From the NCBI GenBank assembly GCA_049282265.1, contig JBAPTR010000324.1, positions 1 to 19,327 on the forward strand: 19,327 bases of DNA, given 5' to 3'. Below the pieces are notes generated by a model, which was not told where the DNA came from, ran no database searches, and was given only the letters and a program-made list of their open reading frames with translations. This document shows positions 1 through 7,089 of this stretch, piece by piece (position 1 is the stretch's first letter; the number at the start of each line of letters is the position of its first letter). A program made the translations under genes and the position numbers. Source of the DNA: CAYUCJ01 sp049282265. Its GTDB lineage: Bacteria; Desulfobacterota; DSM-4660; Desulfatiglandales; Desulfatiglandaceae.

Positions 1-119
1 ATATATCAATGGAAGTGAATCTGATTACGCCGATAGCGTTGGAGAAGGAGTTGCGATTTGCCATCCGCGAGGGCGGCAGGACTGTTGGTGCCGGCGTCGT
101 CAGCGATATTATTGAATAA
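1..119 (+). CDS. tuf: Elongation factor Tu, C-terminal end (partial)
   Basis: Only the last 38 or so codons are present; the gene enters from the left edge and stops at the TAA at 117-119. The peptide contains MEVNLITPIALEKELRFAI and then REGGRTVGAGVVSDIIE, which is the conserved end of domain 3 of bacterial EF-Tu. EF-Tu delivers aminoacyl-tRNA to the ribosomal A site as a GTP complex. Position immediately before rpsJ, 12 bases away, is the usual str/S10 junction in deltaproteobacteria, so this is the tuf copy attached to the ribosomal cluster. Whether a second tuf exists elsewhere cannot be seen. Confidence 0.96.
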   Translation, partial: ISMEVNLITPIALEKELRFAIREGGRTVGAGVVSDIIE

Positions 120-131
120 GGGGAGAAGGGG

Positions 132-443
132 ATGATTGCCAATCAAAAGATCCGGATTCGCTTGAAGGCATATGATCATAAGCTTTTGGATCAATCAGCC
201 GTAGAAATAGTGGAGACCGCCAGGGCGACCGGGGCCAGAGTTGCAGGACCTATTCCCCTCCCGACCGTAATCAACAAGTACTGCGTGCTGCGGTCTCCTC
301 ATGTGGATAAAAAATCGAGAGAGCAGTTTGAGATTCGGACGCACAAGAGACTGCTTGATATCCTTGAGCCTACCCAACAGACAGTGGACGCCCTTATGAA
401 ACTGGATCTTGCAGCAGGCGTGGATGTTGAAATCAAGCTCTAA
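132..443 (+). CDS. rpsJ: 30S ribosomal protein S10 (uS10)
   Basis: The 103-residue protein has the family length and the typical opening QKIRIRLKAYDHKLLDQS, followed by the central loop GPIPLPT and the segment RSPHVDKKSREQFEIRTHKR. S10 sits in the head of the 30S subunit. In other bacteria the same protein (NusE) pairs with NusB in transcription antitermination. The ATG is preceded by a long purine run (AAGGGGAGAAGGGG) just after the tuf stop, a strong ribosome binding site. It opens the S10 operon section of the cluster. Identification is secure. Confidence 0.98.
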   Translation: MIANQKIRIRLKAYDHKLLDQSAVEIVETARATGARVAGPIPLPTVINKYCVLRSPHVDKKSREQFEIRTHKRLLDILEPTQQTVDALMKLDLAAGVDVEIKL

Positions 444-505
444 CTGAGTTCGCGAACTTCTATGTTGATCGTTTTGAATGGTTGGACATACTGGAGAGTT
501 ATCTC

Positions 506-1126
506 ATGGTGAATAAGCTTTTTGGCAAAAAATTGGGTATGACGCAATATTTTCTCGGAGAGGGAAACAGTTCTCCTGTCACTGTCCTAGAAGTGGGACC
601 TTGTTTTGTAACCCAGAAAAAGATCTTGGAAAAAGAAGGGTATAATGCCATTCAGGTGGGCTATGGGGCCCAGAAGGAAAAGAGGGTCAACAAACCTTTG
701 CAGGGGCACTTCGGTGTTGCAGGAGCGGGAAATTTTTCCTTTGCACGGGAAATTCGCGTGGACGATCCGGATGCCTTTGAGCTTGGCCAGGAACTGGGAC
801 CGGATATTTTTGAGATCGGCGATTGCGTGGATGTCATTGGTATCAGCAAAGGACGAGGATTCAGCGGTGTTATGAAAAGGTGGGGTTTTTCAGGGGGGCG
901 GAAGACCCACGGCTCGCGGTCACATCGGGTTCCGGGGTCCATCGGCTGCAGTGCAACACCTGGAAGGGTCCAAAAAGGGAAAAAAATGCCTGGGAGATAT
1001 GGCCAGACGCGTGTCACTGTCAAGAACCTCAAGATTGTCGATATAAGACCGGAAATGCATCTTGTTATTGTCAGGGGGGCAGTGCCGGGCAGTGGCAACA
1101 GCCCGGTGGAAATACGGAAAAGTTAG
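506..1126 (+). CDS. rplC: 50S ribosomal protein L3 (uL3)
   Basis: The 206-residue product starts MVNKLFGKKLGMTQYF, the normal L3 N-terminus. An in-frame TTG eight codons upstream (482) would add residues foreign to the family, while GGAG at about 493-496 is well spaced for the ATG at 506, so I chose 506. The basic loop reaching the peptidyl-transferase centre is visible as GISKGRGFSGVMKRWGF, then GSRSHRVPGSIGCSATPGRV and GKKMPGRYG. L3 is an early-assembly 23S rRNA binder. An unusually long 167-base gap separates it from rplD. Confidence 0.97.
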   Translation: MVNKLFGKKLGMTQYFLGEGNSSPVTVLEVGPCFVTQKKILEKEGYNAIQVGYGAQKEKRVNKPLQGHFGVAGAGNFSFAREIRVDDPDAFELGQELGPDIFEIGDCVDVIGISKGRGFSGVMKRWGFSGGRKTHGSRSHRVPGSIGCSATPGRVQKGKKMPGRYGQTRVTVKNLKIVDIRPEMHLVIVRGAVPGSGNSPVEIRKS

Positions 1127-1168
1127 AGAGCCTTTTAAAAAACGGCCGGGGTGACAAGTAGGGAATAC

Positions 1169-1297
1169 ATGCTAACAGAATGGGATCGTGAGCCTTTGAT
1201 TCTCAAGAAAAAGACGCAGAACGCGAAAGGGTTCCGGCAAAATAAAATTGCAGATGACGGCCCGAAAAAGCCTGGTATGGTAAGGGGAACAGAATGA
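1169..1297 (+). CDS. Possible 42-residue small ORF between rplC and rplD
   Basis: The gap between the two ribosomal genes holds an ATG-started frame of 42 codons. It begins MLTEWDREPLILKKKTQ and ends KKPGMVRGTE. Its TGA overlaps the rplD ATG as ATGA, the classical arrangement for translational coupling. An in-frame GTG at 1151 could lengthen it by six residues. The product is basic and hydrophilic and matches no family I recognise. The ribosome binding site is weak (AGGGAA four bases before the ATG). It may be a real small protein, a leader peptide that couples rplD translation, or chance. The seen facts are the open frame and the overlap; expression is inference. Confidence 0.33.
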   Translation: MLTEWDREPLILKKKTQNAKGFRQNKIADDGPKKPGMVRGTE

Positions 1298-1917
1298 GTG
1301 TCGTGGATGTCTATAATCTTCAGAAAGAAAAGATTTCTGAGTTGGAATTGAATGAAGGTGTTTTTAACGTTCCCGTAAAAAAGCATGTGTTGCATCAGGT
1401 GGTGTTGGGACAGCTGGCAACTCGCAGGTCTGGAAGTGCAGCCACCAAGACCCGCTCGGAAATCCAATCATCAGGGGCAAAACTGTGGCGACAGAAGGGA
1501 ACTGGAAGGGCCAGGGCAGGTGTTGCGTCTTCTCCAACGAGACGGGGTGGGGGCGTAGCGTTTGGACCTTCACCAAGAAGCTATACCCATAGAACACCGA
1601 AGAAGCTGAGAAAAGCCGCCATTCGTATGGCCCTGACCGACAAGGCTTTAAACCGAAAGCTAGTCGTGCTTGAGAATTTCAATCTTCCGGAAATCAAGAC
1701 GAAGAACTTCGTTGAGGTTCTCAAAACCTTTGATGTGAGAAAGACCCTTGTGGTCACCGAAGAAAAAAATGTCAACCTGGAAAAGTCTTCGCAGAATGTG
1801 CCATGGGTAAAGGTCATGCGTTATGAGGGGCTCAATGTTTACGACATTTTGAAGTTTGACTACCTTTTCGTGGTGAGACCTGCCATTGAGAAAATAGAGG
1901 AGGCATTAGTCGAATAG
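1294..1917 (+). CDS. rplD: 50S ribosomal protein L4 (uL4)
   Basis: The 207-residue protein begins MSVVDVYNLQ, as in other L4 proteins. The long exit-tunnel loop lies at about residues 44-94, including GAKLWRQKGTGRARAG and the glycine-rich RRGGGVAFGPSPRSY. L4 binds 23S rRNA domain I and lines the peptide exit tunnel; in E. coli it also represses the S10 operon. AAGGGG lies six bases before the ATG. The start overlaps the stop of a possible small ORF (ATGA), and the 3' end overlaps rplW by one base if that gene starts at its GTG. No anomalies in the protein. Confidence 0.97.
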   Translation: MSVVDVYNLQKEKISELELNEGVFNVPVKKHVLHQVVLGQLATRRSGSAATKTRSEIQSSGAKLWRQKGTGRARAGVASSPTRRGGGVAFGPSPRSYTHRTPKKLRKAAIRMALTDKALNRKLVVLENFNLPEIKTKNFVEVLKTFDVRKTLVVTEEKNVNLEKSSQNVPWVKVMRYEGLNVYDILKFDYLFVVRPAIEKIEEALVE

Positions 1918-2204
1918 TGGATATGTATCAAGTAATTAAAGAGCCACATATCACCGAAAAGGGAAACACGCAGAAGGAACTGCTGAACCAGATCAGCCTG
2001 AAAGTTCACAAAAAGGCAAATAAGATCGAAATCAGGCAGGCTGCTGAGGCCTTGTTCAAGAAAAAGGTCCTTGATGTGAGGACGATGAATGTCCGCGGAA
2101 AAAAACGGCGAGTGGGCCGTTTTGCGGGTAAAAGGTCCGATTGGAAAAAGGCCATTGTTACCCTGGCACCCGGCGAGAGCATTGAATTTTTTGAAGGCAT
2201 GTAG
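1917..2204 (+). CDS. rplW: 50S ribosomal protein L23 (uL23)
   Basis: The product is 95 residues from the GTG at 1917 or 93 from the ATG at 1923 (MYQVIKEPHITEKG). The GTG shares its G with the rplD TAG stop, suggesting coupling, and GAGGAGG at 1897-1903 is 13 bases upstream of it but 19 from the ATG; I therefore list the GTG, with modest certainty. The KKVLDVRTMNVRGKKRRVGR segment belongs to the family's extended loop. L23 lies at the tunnel exit and docks trigger factor and SRP. Family identity is firm; only the start is uncertain. Confidence 0.95.
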   Translation: MDMYQVIKEPHITEKGNTQKELLNQISLKVHKKANKIEIRQAAEALFKKKVLDVRTMNVRGKKRRVGRFAGKRSDWKKAIVTLAPGESIEFFEGM

Positions 2205-2206
2205 GC

Positions 2207-2232
2207 CTGCTGGAGTGTTCGCCCTGCAGCAG
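2207..2232 (+). other. Short inverted repeat in rplW-rplB gap
   Basis: CTGCTG (2207-2212) and CAGCAG (2227-2232) are perfect complements around a 14-base loop, directly after the rplW stop and before the rplB ribosome binding site. Only six base pairs, so chance is quite possible; a weak mRNA hairpin is the alternative. Confidence 0.25.
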
Positions 2233-2253
2233 CGATAGATTTCGGAGAAGATT

Positions 2254-3075
2254 ATGGGCATCAAGACCAATAGACCGACCTCACCGGGTAGAAGGTTTCA
2301 GACCGGTTCCACTTTTGAGGAGATTACCAGCGAAAAACCGGAAAGAAGCCTGCTTCGCTCTCTGAAAAAAAGCGCAGGAAGAAATGCACTGGGCCGGGTA
2401 ACCTCCAGACATCGGGGTGGCGGTCACAAGCGCAAATACAGGATGATTGACTTCAAACGCGAGAAGGAAGGCGTGCCGGCCATAGTGGCCTCCATCGAAT
2501 ATGATCCGAACAGATCAGCAAATATTGCCCTTCTCCACTATCTGGACGGTGAGAAGCGTTACATAGTCGCCCCGCATCAACTGGTGGTTGGAGACCGGAT
2601 CGTGTCTGGTTCAGGCTCGGAAATCCGCGTGGGGAATACGGTTCCGTTACGGGACATCCCCATGGGTAGCCATATCCATAATATAGAGTTGAGTGTCGGG
2701 CATGGCGGGCAACTGGCCCGCAGTGCCGGGAGTTACGCCCAACTTATGGCCAAGGAAGGGAAATACGCTCAGGTCAAACTGCCGTCCGGTGAAGTAAGAA
2801 TGATTCTTCTGGAGTGCAAGGCCACTTTGGGGAAGGTCGGTAATCTTGACCATGAAAAAATTTCTATTGGGAAGGCAGGCCGGAATCGATGGAAAGGTCG
2901 GAGACCTCATGTCAGGGGTGTGGCCATGAACCCTGTCGACCATCCCCATGGTGGAGGTGAAGGCAAATCATCGGGTGGGCGTCATCCGGTTACACCCTGG
3001 GGCGTGCCCACCAAAGGTTACAAAACCCGGGTCAGAAAGTCCAGCGATAGGTTGATTGTCAAAAAACGTAAATAG
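2254..3075 (+). CDS. rplB: 50S ribosomal protein L2 (uL2)
   Basis: The 273-residue protein has full family length. It starts MGIKTNRPTSPGRRF and contains the RNA-binding stretch TSRHRGGGHKRKYR, the OB-like core (IEYDPNRSANIALLHY) and the C-terminal signature MNPVDHPHGGGEG. His230 corresponds to the conserved histidine (E. coli His229) associated with peptidyl-transferase function. L2 bridges the subunits and is needed for 23S assembly. The ATG follows CGGAGA at a suitable distance. A 98-base structured gap separates it from rpsS. Confidence 0.98.
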   Translation: MGIKTNRPTSPGRRFQTGSTFEEITSEKPERSLLRSLKKSAGRNALGRVTSRHRGGGHKRKYRMIDFKREKEGVPAIVASIEYDPNRSANIALLHYLDGEKRYIVAPHQLVVGDRIVSGSGSEIRVGNTVPLRDIPMGSHIHNIELSVGHGGQLARSAGSYAQLMAKEGKYAQVKLPSGEVRMILLECKATLGKVGNLDHEKISIGKAGRNRWKGRRPHVRGVAMNPVDHPHGGGEGKSSGGRHPVTPWGVPTKGYKTRVRKSSDRLIVKKRK

Positions 3076-3085
3076 ACTAGGATAC

Positions 3086-3147
3086 GGCACGTTGACACCC
3101 CGGTGACCGGCTTTCTTGTCATTCGTGCCATGTGGGCAATGCTTGCC
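3086..3147 (+). other. Candidate structured RNA between rplB and rpsS
   Basis: GGCACG (3086-3091) pairs with CGTGCC (3124-3129), and just inside it TGACA (3093-3097) pairs with TGTCA (3117-3121). The apex holds CCGGT/ACCGG (3100-3110). A second small hairpin, GGCAA-TGC-TTGCC, follows at 3135-3147, immediately before the rpsS ribosome binding site. The complementarity is seen directly; folding and any role (translation control, processing site) are inference. Confidence 0.45.
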
Positions 3148-3173
3148 GCGCCGGCATTGAAGGAGGAACAGTT

Positions 3174-3461
3174 TTGCCACGTTCGTTACGAAAAGGACCT
3201 TTTGTAGATGATCACCTCTTGAGCAAAGTTCAAAAGGCCAATGAGACGCAAAGTCGTAAGATTATCAAGACCTGGTCGCGGAGATCCACCATCCTTCCGG
3301 AATTTGTGGGATTGACCTTTGCGGTTCATAACGGGAAGAAATTCTTTCCAGTATTTGTCACCGAAGATATGGTCGGGCACAAACTGGGGGAATTTTCTCC
3401 AACGCGGACCTTCTATGGACATGCCGGTGACAAGAAAACCAAGCTTAGAGGCAAAAAATAG
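3174..3461 (+). CDS. rpsS: 30S ribosomal protein S19 (uS19)
   Basis: The 95-residue product from the TTG at 3174 begins (M)PRSLRKGPFVDDHLLSK, exactly the S19 N-terminus. AAGGAGG at 3160-3166 sits seven bases before it. An ATG further upstream (3132) would add 14 residues unknown in the family and would run through a likely RNA hairpin, so I reject it. The family signature VHNGKKFFPVFVTEDMVGHKLGEF is present, then TRTFYGHAGDKK. S19 works with S13 in the 30S head near the A-site tRNA. TTG initiation recurs through this cluster. Confidence 0.96.
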   Translation: MPRSLRKGPFVDDHLLSKVQKANETQSRKIIKTWSRRSTILPEFVGLTFAVHNGKKFFPVFVTEDMVGHKLGEFSPTRTFYGHAGDKKTKLRGKK

Positions 3462-3505
3462 GAATCCGGATATTTTGAATGATTTCAAGGGATGAGCGTT
3501 ATAAA

Positions 3506-3838
3506 ATGGAAACAAGAGCTATCGCAAGATTCGTAAGAATTTCCCCACGCAAGATTCGACTGGTCATGGACGAGGTCAGGGGAAAAGGAGTTGAGGAGGC
3601 GCTCAATTCACTTACCTTTGCTCCCCAGAAGGGAGCCGGTTTATTAAAAAAACTGATTGATTCAGCCGTTGCAAATGCGGAGCAAAACAGCGGCGCAGAT
3701 ATAGACACCCTTTATGTAAAACGACTATATGCTGATGAAGGCCCGACCGCTAAACGATTTAGGCCAAGGGCTATGGGGCGTGCATCCAGGATAAGAAAAC
3801 GAACGAGTCATCTGACGGTCATCCTTGAGGACAGGTAG
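3506..3838 (+). CDS. rplV: 50S ribosomal protein L22 (uL22)
   Basis: From the ATG at 3506 the product is 110 residues, the usual length, beginning METRAIARFVRISPRKIR. A further in-frame ATG at 3479 lacks a ribosome binding site and would add nine non-family residues. The AAGGGA at 3487-3492 is a little far (13 bases) from 3506, so the start is probable rather than certain. The tunnel-lining beta hairpin is seen near the C-terminus (AKRFRPRAMGRASRIRKRTSH). L22 contacts all 23S domains and, with L4, narrows the exit tunnel. Confidence 0.95.
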   Translation: METRAIARFVRISPRKIRLVMDEVRGKGVEEALNSLTFAPQKGAGLLKKLIDSAVANAEQNSGADIDTLYVKRLYADEGPTAKRFRPRAMGRASRIRKRTSHLTVILEDR

Positions 3839-3853
3839 GCTGTTCGGGCAGTG

Positions 3854-3876
3854 TGCCGGGTAATTTCTGTCCGGCA
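3854..3876 (+). other. Inverted repeat in rplV-rpsC gap
   Basis: TGCCGG (3854-3859) and CCGGCA (3871-3876) are perfect complements with an 11-base loop, in the 68-base gap before rpsC. There is no T-run, so it is not a terminator. A weak mRNA hairpin or chance. Confidence 0.3.
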
Positions 3877-3906
3877 GGTCAGGTGATGCTTACGTAGTGG
3901 AGGTGA

Positions 3907-4548
3907 ATGTTGGGGCAAAAAGTTAATCCAATTAGTTTCAGGTTGGGTGTAAACAGAGACTGGGACTCCAGGTGGTTTGCACTTAAGGAATACAGCAGTT
4001 TTGTCCTGGAAGATTATCAAATCAGGAAATTCCTGCGGAAGCGGTTAAATCAGGCCGGTGTAGCGAAGATTGAAATTGAGAGGGCTGCCGGAAAAGTGAG
4101 AATACGTATTCACACGGCTCGACCCGGCATTGTCATTGGCAAGAAAGGTTCAGAGATAGAAGGACTGAAAAGAGACCTGGAAAAAATCATCAAACGGGAA
4201 ATTATTATTGATATCCAGGAAGTCAGGAAACCGGAGATCAATGCGCAGCTTGTAGCTGAAAATGTGGCCCTGCAACTGGTTCGGAGGGTTGCTTTTCGGA
4301 GGGCCATGAAAAAGGCGGTTAGTTCGGCCATGCGTTTTGGAGCGCTGGGGATCAAGATTGCCTGCGCCGGCAGACTGGGGGGCGCGGAAATGGCCAGGAG
4401 AGAGTGGTATCGCGAGGGGAGAGTCCCTCTGCATACGCTCAGGGCCGACATTGATTACGGATTCGCTGAGGCATTCACGACTTACGGCGTAATTGGCGTC
4501 AAGGTAACCATTTTTAATGGAGAAATTTTACCTGATAAGAACGAATAG
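3907..4548 (+). CDS. rpsC: 30S ribosomal protein S3 (uS3)
   Basis: The protein is 213 residues from ATG 3907 (MLGQKVNPISFRLG) or 212 from the adjacent TTG at 3910, which would give the canonical MGQKVNP. GGAGG at 3899-3903 is three bases from the ATG and six from the TTG, so the TTG may be the true start; the difference is one residue. A type II KH domain shows its GxxG loop as GKKG at residues 78-81. The C-terminal domain contains GRLGGAEMARREWYREGRVPLHT. S3 forms part of the mRNA entry channel. The stop overlaps the rplP ribosome binding site. Confidence 0.97.
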   Translation: MLGQKVNPISFRLGVNRDWDSRWFALKEYSSFVLEDYQIRKFLRKRLNQAGVAKIEIERAAGKVRIRIHTARPGIVIGKKGSEIEGLKRDLEKIIKREIIIDIQEVRKPEINAQLVAENVALQLVRRVAFRRAMKKAVSSAMRFGALGIKIACAGRLGGAEMARREWYREGRVPLHTLRADIDYGFAEAFTTYGVIGVKVTIFNGEILPDKNE

Positions 4549-4557
4549 GAAAGATCC

Positions 4558-4968
4558 ATGCTGAGTCCAAAAAAAGTCAAATATCGCAAAAAACAGAAGG
4601 GCCGCTCAAAAGGGAAGGCCTACAGGGGCAGTTCTCTATCTTTTGGAGATTACGGCCTCCAGGCCCTGGAATGCGGGTTTATGAGTTCACAGCAGATAGA
4701 GGCTGCCAGGATTGCAGTGACCCGATATGTCAAGCGAGGCGGGAAAGTGTGGATCAGGGTCTTTCCTGATAAGCCCTTCACCAAGAAGCCGGCTGAAACG
4801 CGGATGGGAAAAGGCAAAGGCGCTACGGAAGGGTGGGTAGCCGTCGTGAAGCCAGGCAGGATTCTTTACGAGCTTGAAGGTGTTGCGGAAGATGTTGCCG
4901 CTGAGGCATTCCGTCTGGCTGGCCACAAGTTACCTTTTGCGACGAGATTTGTAAGTAGGAGAGCGTAG
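4558..4968 (+). CDS. rplP: 50S ribosomal protein L16 (uL16)
   Basis: The 136-residue product begins MLSPKKVKYRKKQKGR and carries the family signatures KRGGKVWIRVFPDKP and TRMGKGKGATEGWVAVVKPG. L16 is a late-assembly protein that contacts A-site tRNA and organises the peptidyl-transferase region. The ATG lies nine bases after the rpsC stop; TAGGAAAG, which includes that stop, is the ribosome binding site. Length and motifs are normal. rpmC begins four bases after its stop. Confidence 0.98.
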   Translation: MLSPKKVKYRKKQKGRSKGKAYRGSSLSFGDYGLQALECGFMSSQQIEAARIAVTRYVKRGGKVWIRVFPDKPFTKKPAETRMGKGKGATEGWVAVVKPGRILYELEGVAEDVAAEAFRLAGHKLPFATRFVSRRA

Positions 4969-4972
4969 ATTC

Positions 4973-5170
4973 ATGAAGGCTAGCGAACTTAAAGAATTGA
5001 GTGTAGCAGAACTGAAGGAAAAGGAAAGAGACCTGAGTCAGGAGCTGTTCAATTTGAGGTTTCAGAAGGCGACCGGCCAACTTGGCAACACGGCCATGGT
5101 TCCCCAAACAAAAAAAGACCTGGCCAGGGTCAAGACCGTTCTCAGAGAACTGGAAATTTCCGGATCCTGA
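4973..5170 (+). CDS. rpmC: 50S ribosomal protein L29 (uL29)
   Basis: A 65-residue protein with the two-helix L29 pattern: MKASELKELSVAELKEKERD, then LSQELFNLRFQKATGQL. It binds 23S rRNA close to the tunnel exit beside L23. Its ribosome binding site (AGGAGAG) lies within the last codons of rplP, so the two genes are probably translationally linked. The order rplP-rpmC-rpsQ is the universal bacterial one. Confidence 0.97.
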   Translation: MKASELKELSVAELKEKERDLSQELFNLRFQKATGQLGNTAMVPQTKKDLARVKTVLRELEISGS

Positions 5171-5187
5171 ACTTCCAAGAGGTGACA

Positions 5188-5454
5188 ATGACTGAGCGTG
5201 GTGTTCGAAAAAAACTGGTGGGAACCGTTGTGAGCGACGGCATGGATAAGACAGCCCTGGTGTTGGTGAATCGATTGGCTCGACATCCGGTTTACAAGAA
5301 ATATATCCGAAAGAGAAAAAAATACATGGCACATGACCCGCAGAACCTCTGCAAGATTGGAGACAAGGTGCAGATTATTGAAAGCCGTCCTATCAGCAAG
5401 AGGAAGCGGTGGCAGGTTGTCGGGATTTTTGAAAAGGGAAATATTGAGGCATAA
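5188..5454 (+). CDS. rpsQ: 30S ribosomal protein S17 (uS17)
   Basis: From the ATG at 5188 the product has 88 residues, starting MTERGVRKKLVGTVVSD. A GTG two codons upstream (5182) lies inside the ribosome binding site AAGAGG (5177-5182), which favours 5188. The OB-fold signatures GTVVSDGMDKTALV and KIGDKVQIIESRPISKRKRW are clear. S17 is a primary 16S rRNA binder in the 30S body. Nothing unusual. Confidence 0.96.
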   Translation: MTERGVRKKLVGTVVSDGMDKTALVLVNRLARHPVYKKYIRKRKKYMAHDPQNLCKIGDKVQIIESRPISKRKRWQVVGIFEKGNIEA

Positions 5455-5484
5455 TCTAAGGGATGATTTGTTGGAGCCTTTGAA

Positions 5485-5853
5485 ATGATACAAGTCCAGA
5501 CAAAACTTAAAGTGGCGGATAATTCAGGCGCGAAATTGCTCTTCTGTATCAAGGTGCTGGGGGGGTCAAGAAGGAGATACGCCGGGGTTGGAGATATTAT
5601 TGTCGTATCCATCAAGGAGGCAATGCCCAATTCCAAAGTCAAGAAAGGCGATGTGGCCCGGGCGGTGATTGTCAGAACCGCGAAAGAAATTCGCAGACCT
5701 GACGGATCTTATATCAAGTTTGATGAGAACTCTGCTGTATTGATCAACGAACAAAAAGAGCCCATCGGGACCAGGATTTTCGGCCCTGTAGCCCGAGAAT
5801 TGAGGGGCAAGAACTTCATGAAAATTATTTCACTCGCCCCGGAGGTTCTTTAG
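5485..5853 (+). CDS. rplN: 50S ribosomal protein L14 (uL14)
   Basis: The 122-residue protein has exact family length. It begins MIQVQTKLKVADNSGAK and contains GDIIVVSIKEAMPNSKVKKG and the C-terminal ELRGKNFMKIISLAPEVL. L14 sits at the subunit interface with L19 and is the docking site of the silencing factor RsfS. It is the first gene of the spc section. An 83-base gap without clear structure follows before rplX. Confidence 0.98.
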   Translation: MIQVQTKLKVADNSGAKLLFCIKVLGGSRRRYAGVGDIIVVSIKEAMPNSKVKKGDVARAVIVRTAKEIRRPDGSYIKFDENSAVLINEQKEPIGTRIFGPVARELRGKNFMKIISLAPEVL

Positions 5854-5936
5854 AGTCAGTTCCGTTCAGAGTGACCCTATGAACTCAGGTTGTGATTTGG
5901 AAATGTCCCGGGAAGCCGGAATCAGGAGCAATTTAA

Positions 5937-6266
5937 GTGCAGAAGAAAAACCCCAAAATTAAGAAAGAAGATAAGGTCATCGTTATTGCAGGAAAAGAAA
6001 AAGGCAAAATCGGGGCCGTATTGCAGATGGATATGGAAAAGGATAGGGTTATTATTGAGAAGATCAACATGGTCAAAAAGCACGCCAAACCCGGTCCTAC
6101 CACAGCTCAAGGTGGCATCATTGAGAAAGAGGCACCGTTGCATCTGTCTAATGTAATGCTCGTATGTAACAAGTGTGCCGAACCCACACGGATAGGTTTT
6201 CGGATACTGGAAGATCATTCGAAGGTCCGAATTTGCAAAAAATGCAATGAACCGATGGATGATTAG
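5937..6266 (+). CDS. rplX: 50S ribosomal protein L24 (uL24), with CxxC pairs
   Basis: The 109-residue product starts at GTG 5937, eight bases after AGGAG (5924-5928). The KOW motif is at about residues 12-38 (KVIVIAGKEKGKIGAV). The C-terminal part holds two CxxC pairs, Cys77/Cys80 and Cys100/Cys103, spaced like a zinc ribbon; many but not all bacterial L24 proteins have them. L24 is an assembly initiator on 23S rRNA domain I. rplE follows after 44 bases, the normal order. Metal binding is inferred from the cysteine spacing. Confidence 0.96.
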   Translation: MQKKNPKIKKEDKVIVIAGKEKGKIGAVLQMDMEKDRVIIEKINMVKKHAKPGPTTAQGGIIEKEAPLHLSNVMLVCNKCAEPTRIGFRILEDHSKVRICKKCNEPMDD

Positions 6267-6310
6267 ACATCCGGTCGTGATAGGTTGAGTGAGAAATTGA
6301 GGAGGGTTCT

Positions 6311-6850
6311 TTGTCTCGATTGATAAAAAAATACCAAGAAGAAGTCATTCAGGCCATGATGACAGAGTTTAAATACAAGAGCATTATGGCTGTGCCTCGA
6401 CTGAAGAAAGTCGTGCTAAATCTGGGCTTGGGTGAGGCTATTCAGAACATTAAGATCCTGGATTCAGGAACGGAAGAGCTGACATTGATAGCCGGGCAAC
6501 GTGCGGTTGTGACAAAGGCCAAGAAGTCTATCGCCAGCTTCAAGCTGCGCCAGGGGATGCCCATAGGCTGTATGGTCACGTTGCGACATGGCAAAATGTA
6601 CGATTTTCTAGATAAGCTTTTTAATGTTGCTCTCCCGAGGGTAAGAGACTTCAGAGGACTTTCGGACAAATCCTTCGACGGCCGCGGAAACTGTTCCATC
6701 GGGATCAAGGAGCATATTATATTTCCTGAAATCGACTATGACAAGATTGACAAGGTAAAAGGGCTGAATATCTCAATCGTCACAAGCGCTGAGACTGACT
6801 CGGAAGGACGTTATCTCTTGAGACAGTTGGGGATGCCCTTCAGAGGGTAA
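6311..6850 (+). CDS. rplE: 50S ribosomal protein L5 (uL5)
   Basis: A 179-residue protein, family length, starting at TTG 6311 right after a strong GAGGAGGG (6299-6306). The N-terminus MSRLIKKYQEEVIQAMM and the motifs VPRLKKVVLNLGLGEA, RQGMPIGCMVTLRHGKMYDF and RDFRGLSDKSFDGRGN are L5 hallmarks. L5 binds 5S rRNA in the central protuberance and contacts P-site tRNA. No ATG or GTG near the N-terminus could replace the TTG, so this start is well supported. Confidence 0.97.
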   Translation: MSRLIKKYQEEVIQAMMTEFKYKSIMAVPRLKKVVLNLGLGEAIQNIKILDSGTEELTLIAGQRAVVTKAKKSIASFKLRQGMPIGCMVTLRHGKMYDFLDKLFNVALPRVRDFRGLSDKSFDGRGNCSIGIKEHIIFPEIDYDKIDKVKGLNISIVTSAETDSEGRYLLRQLGMPFRG

Positions 6851-6863
6851 TAAGGGGGTTACT

Positions 6864-7049
6864 TTGGCTAGAAAGTCTCTGATCAATAAAGCAAAGAGGA
6901 AACAGAAATTTTCATCCCGACATTACAACAGGTGCCCGATTTGCGGCAGGAGCAGGGCCTTTCTAAGGAAGTTTGGAATTTGCCGGATTTGCTTCAGGAG
7001 TTTGGCATCAAAAGGGGAAATTCCCGGGGTAATGAAATCCAGTTGGTAG
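6864..7049 (+). CDS. rpsN: 30S ribosomal protein S14, zinc-binding type (uS14)
   Basis: The 61-residue product is the short C+ form of S14 (type Z), with Cys24-x2-Cys27 and Cys40-x2-Cys43 (CPIC and CRIC). It ends in the usual SSW. The TTG start at 6864 gives MARKSLINKAKRK and lies five bases after AAGGGGG. S14 is a late-assembly protein of the 30S head. This zinc-dependent form contrasts with the longer zinc-free form used by many gammaproteobacteria. Position between rplE and rpsH is canonical. Confidence 0.97.
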   Translation: MARKSLINKAKRKQKFSSRHYNRCPICGRSRAFLRKFGICRICFRSLASKGEIPGVMKSSW

Positions 7050-7089
7050 GACTGGTGGCATGAATAGTGAGCCTTAAGGAGCAGAACAA

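Noticed and set aside
447..458. AGTTCGCGAACT, a perfect 12-base palindrome just after rpsJ
   Set aside because: No promoter nearby and inside an operon; too short to distinguish from chance and not a form of LexA box I can support.
482..505. Longer rplC start at TTG 482
   Set aside because: It adds eight residues not found in L3, and the Shine-Dalgarno sequence serves the ATG at 506.
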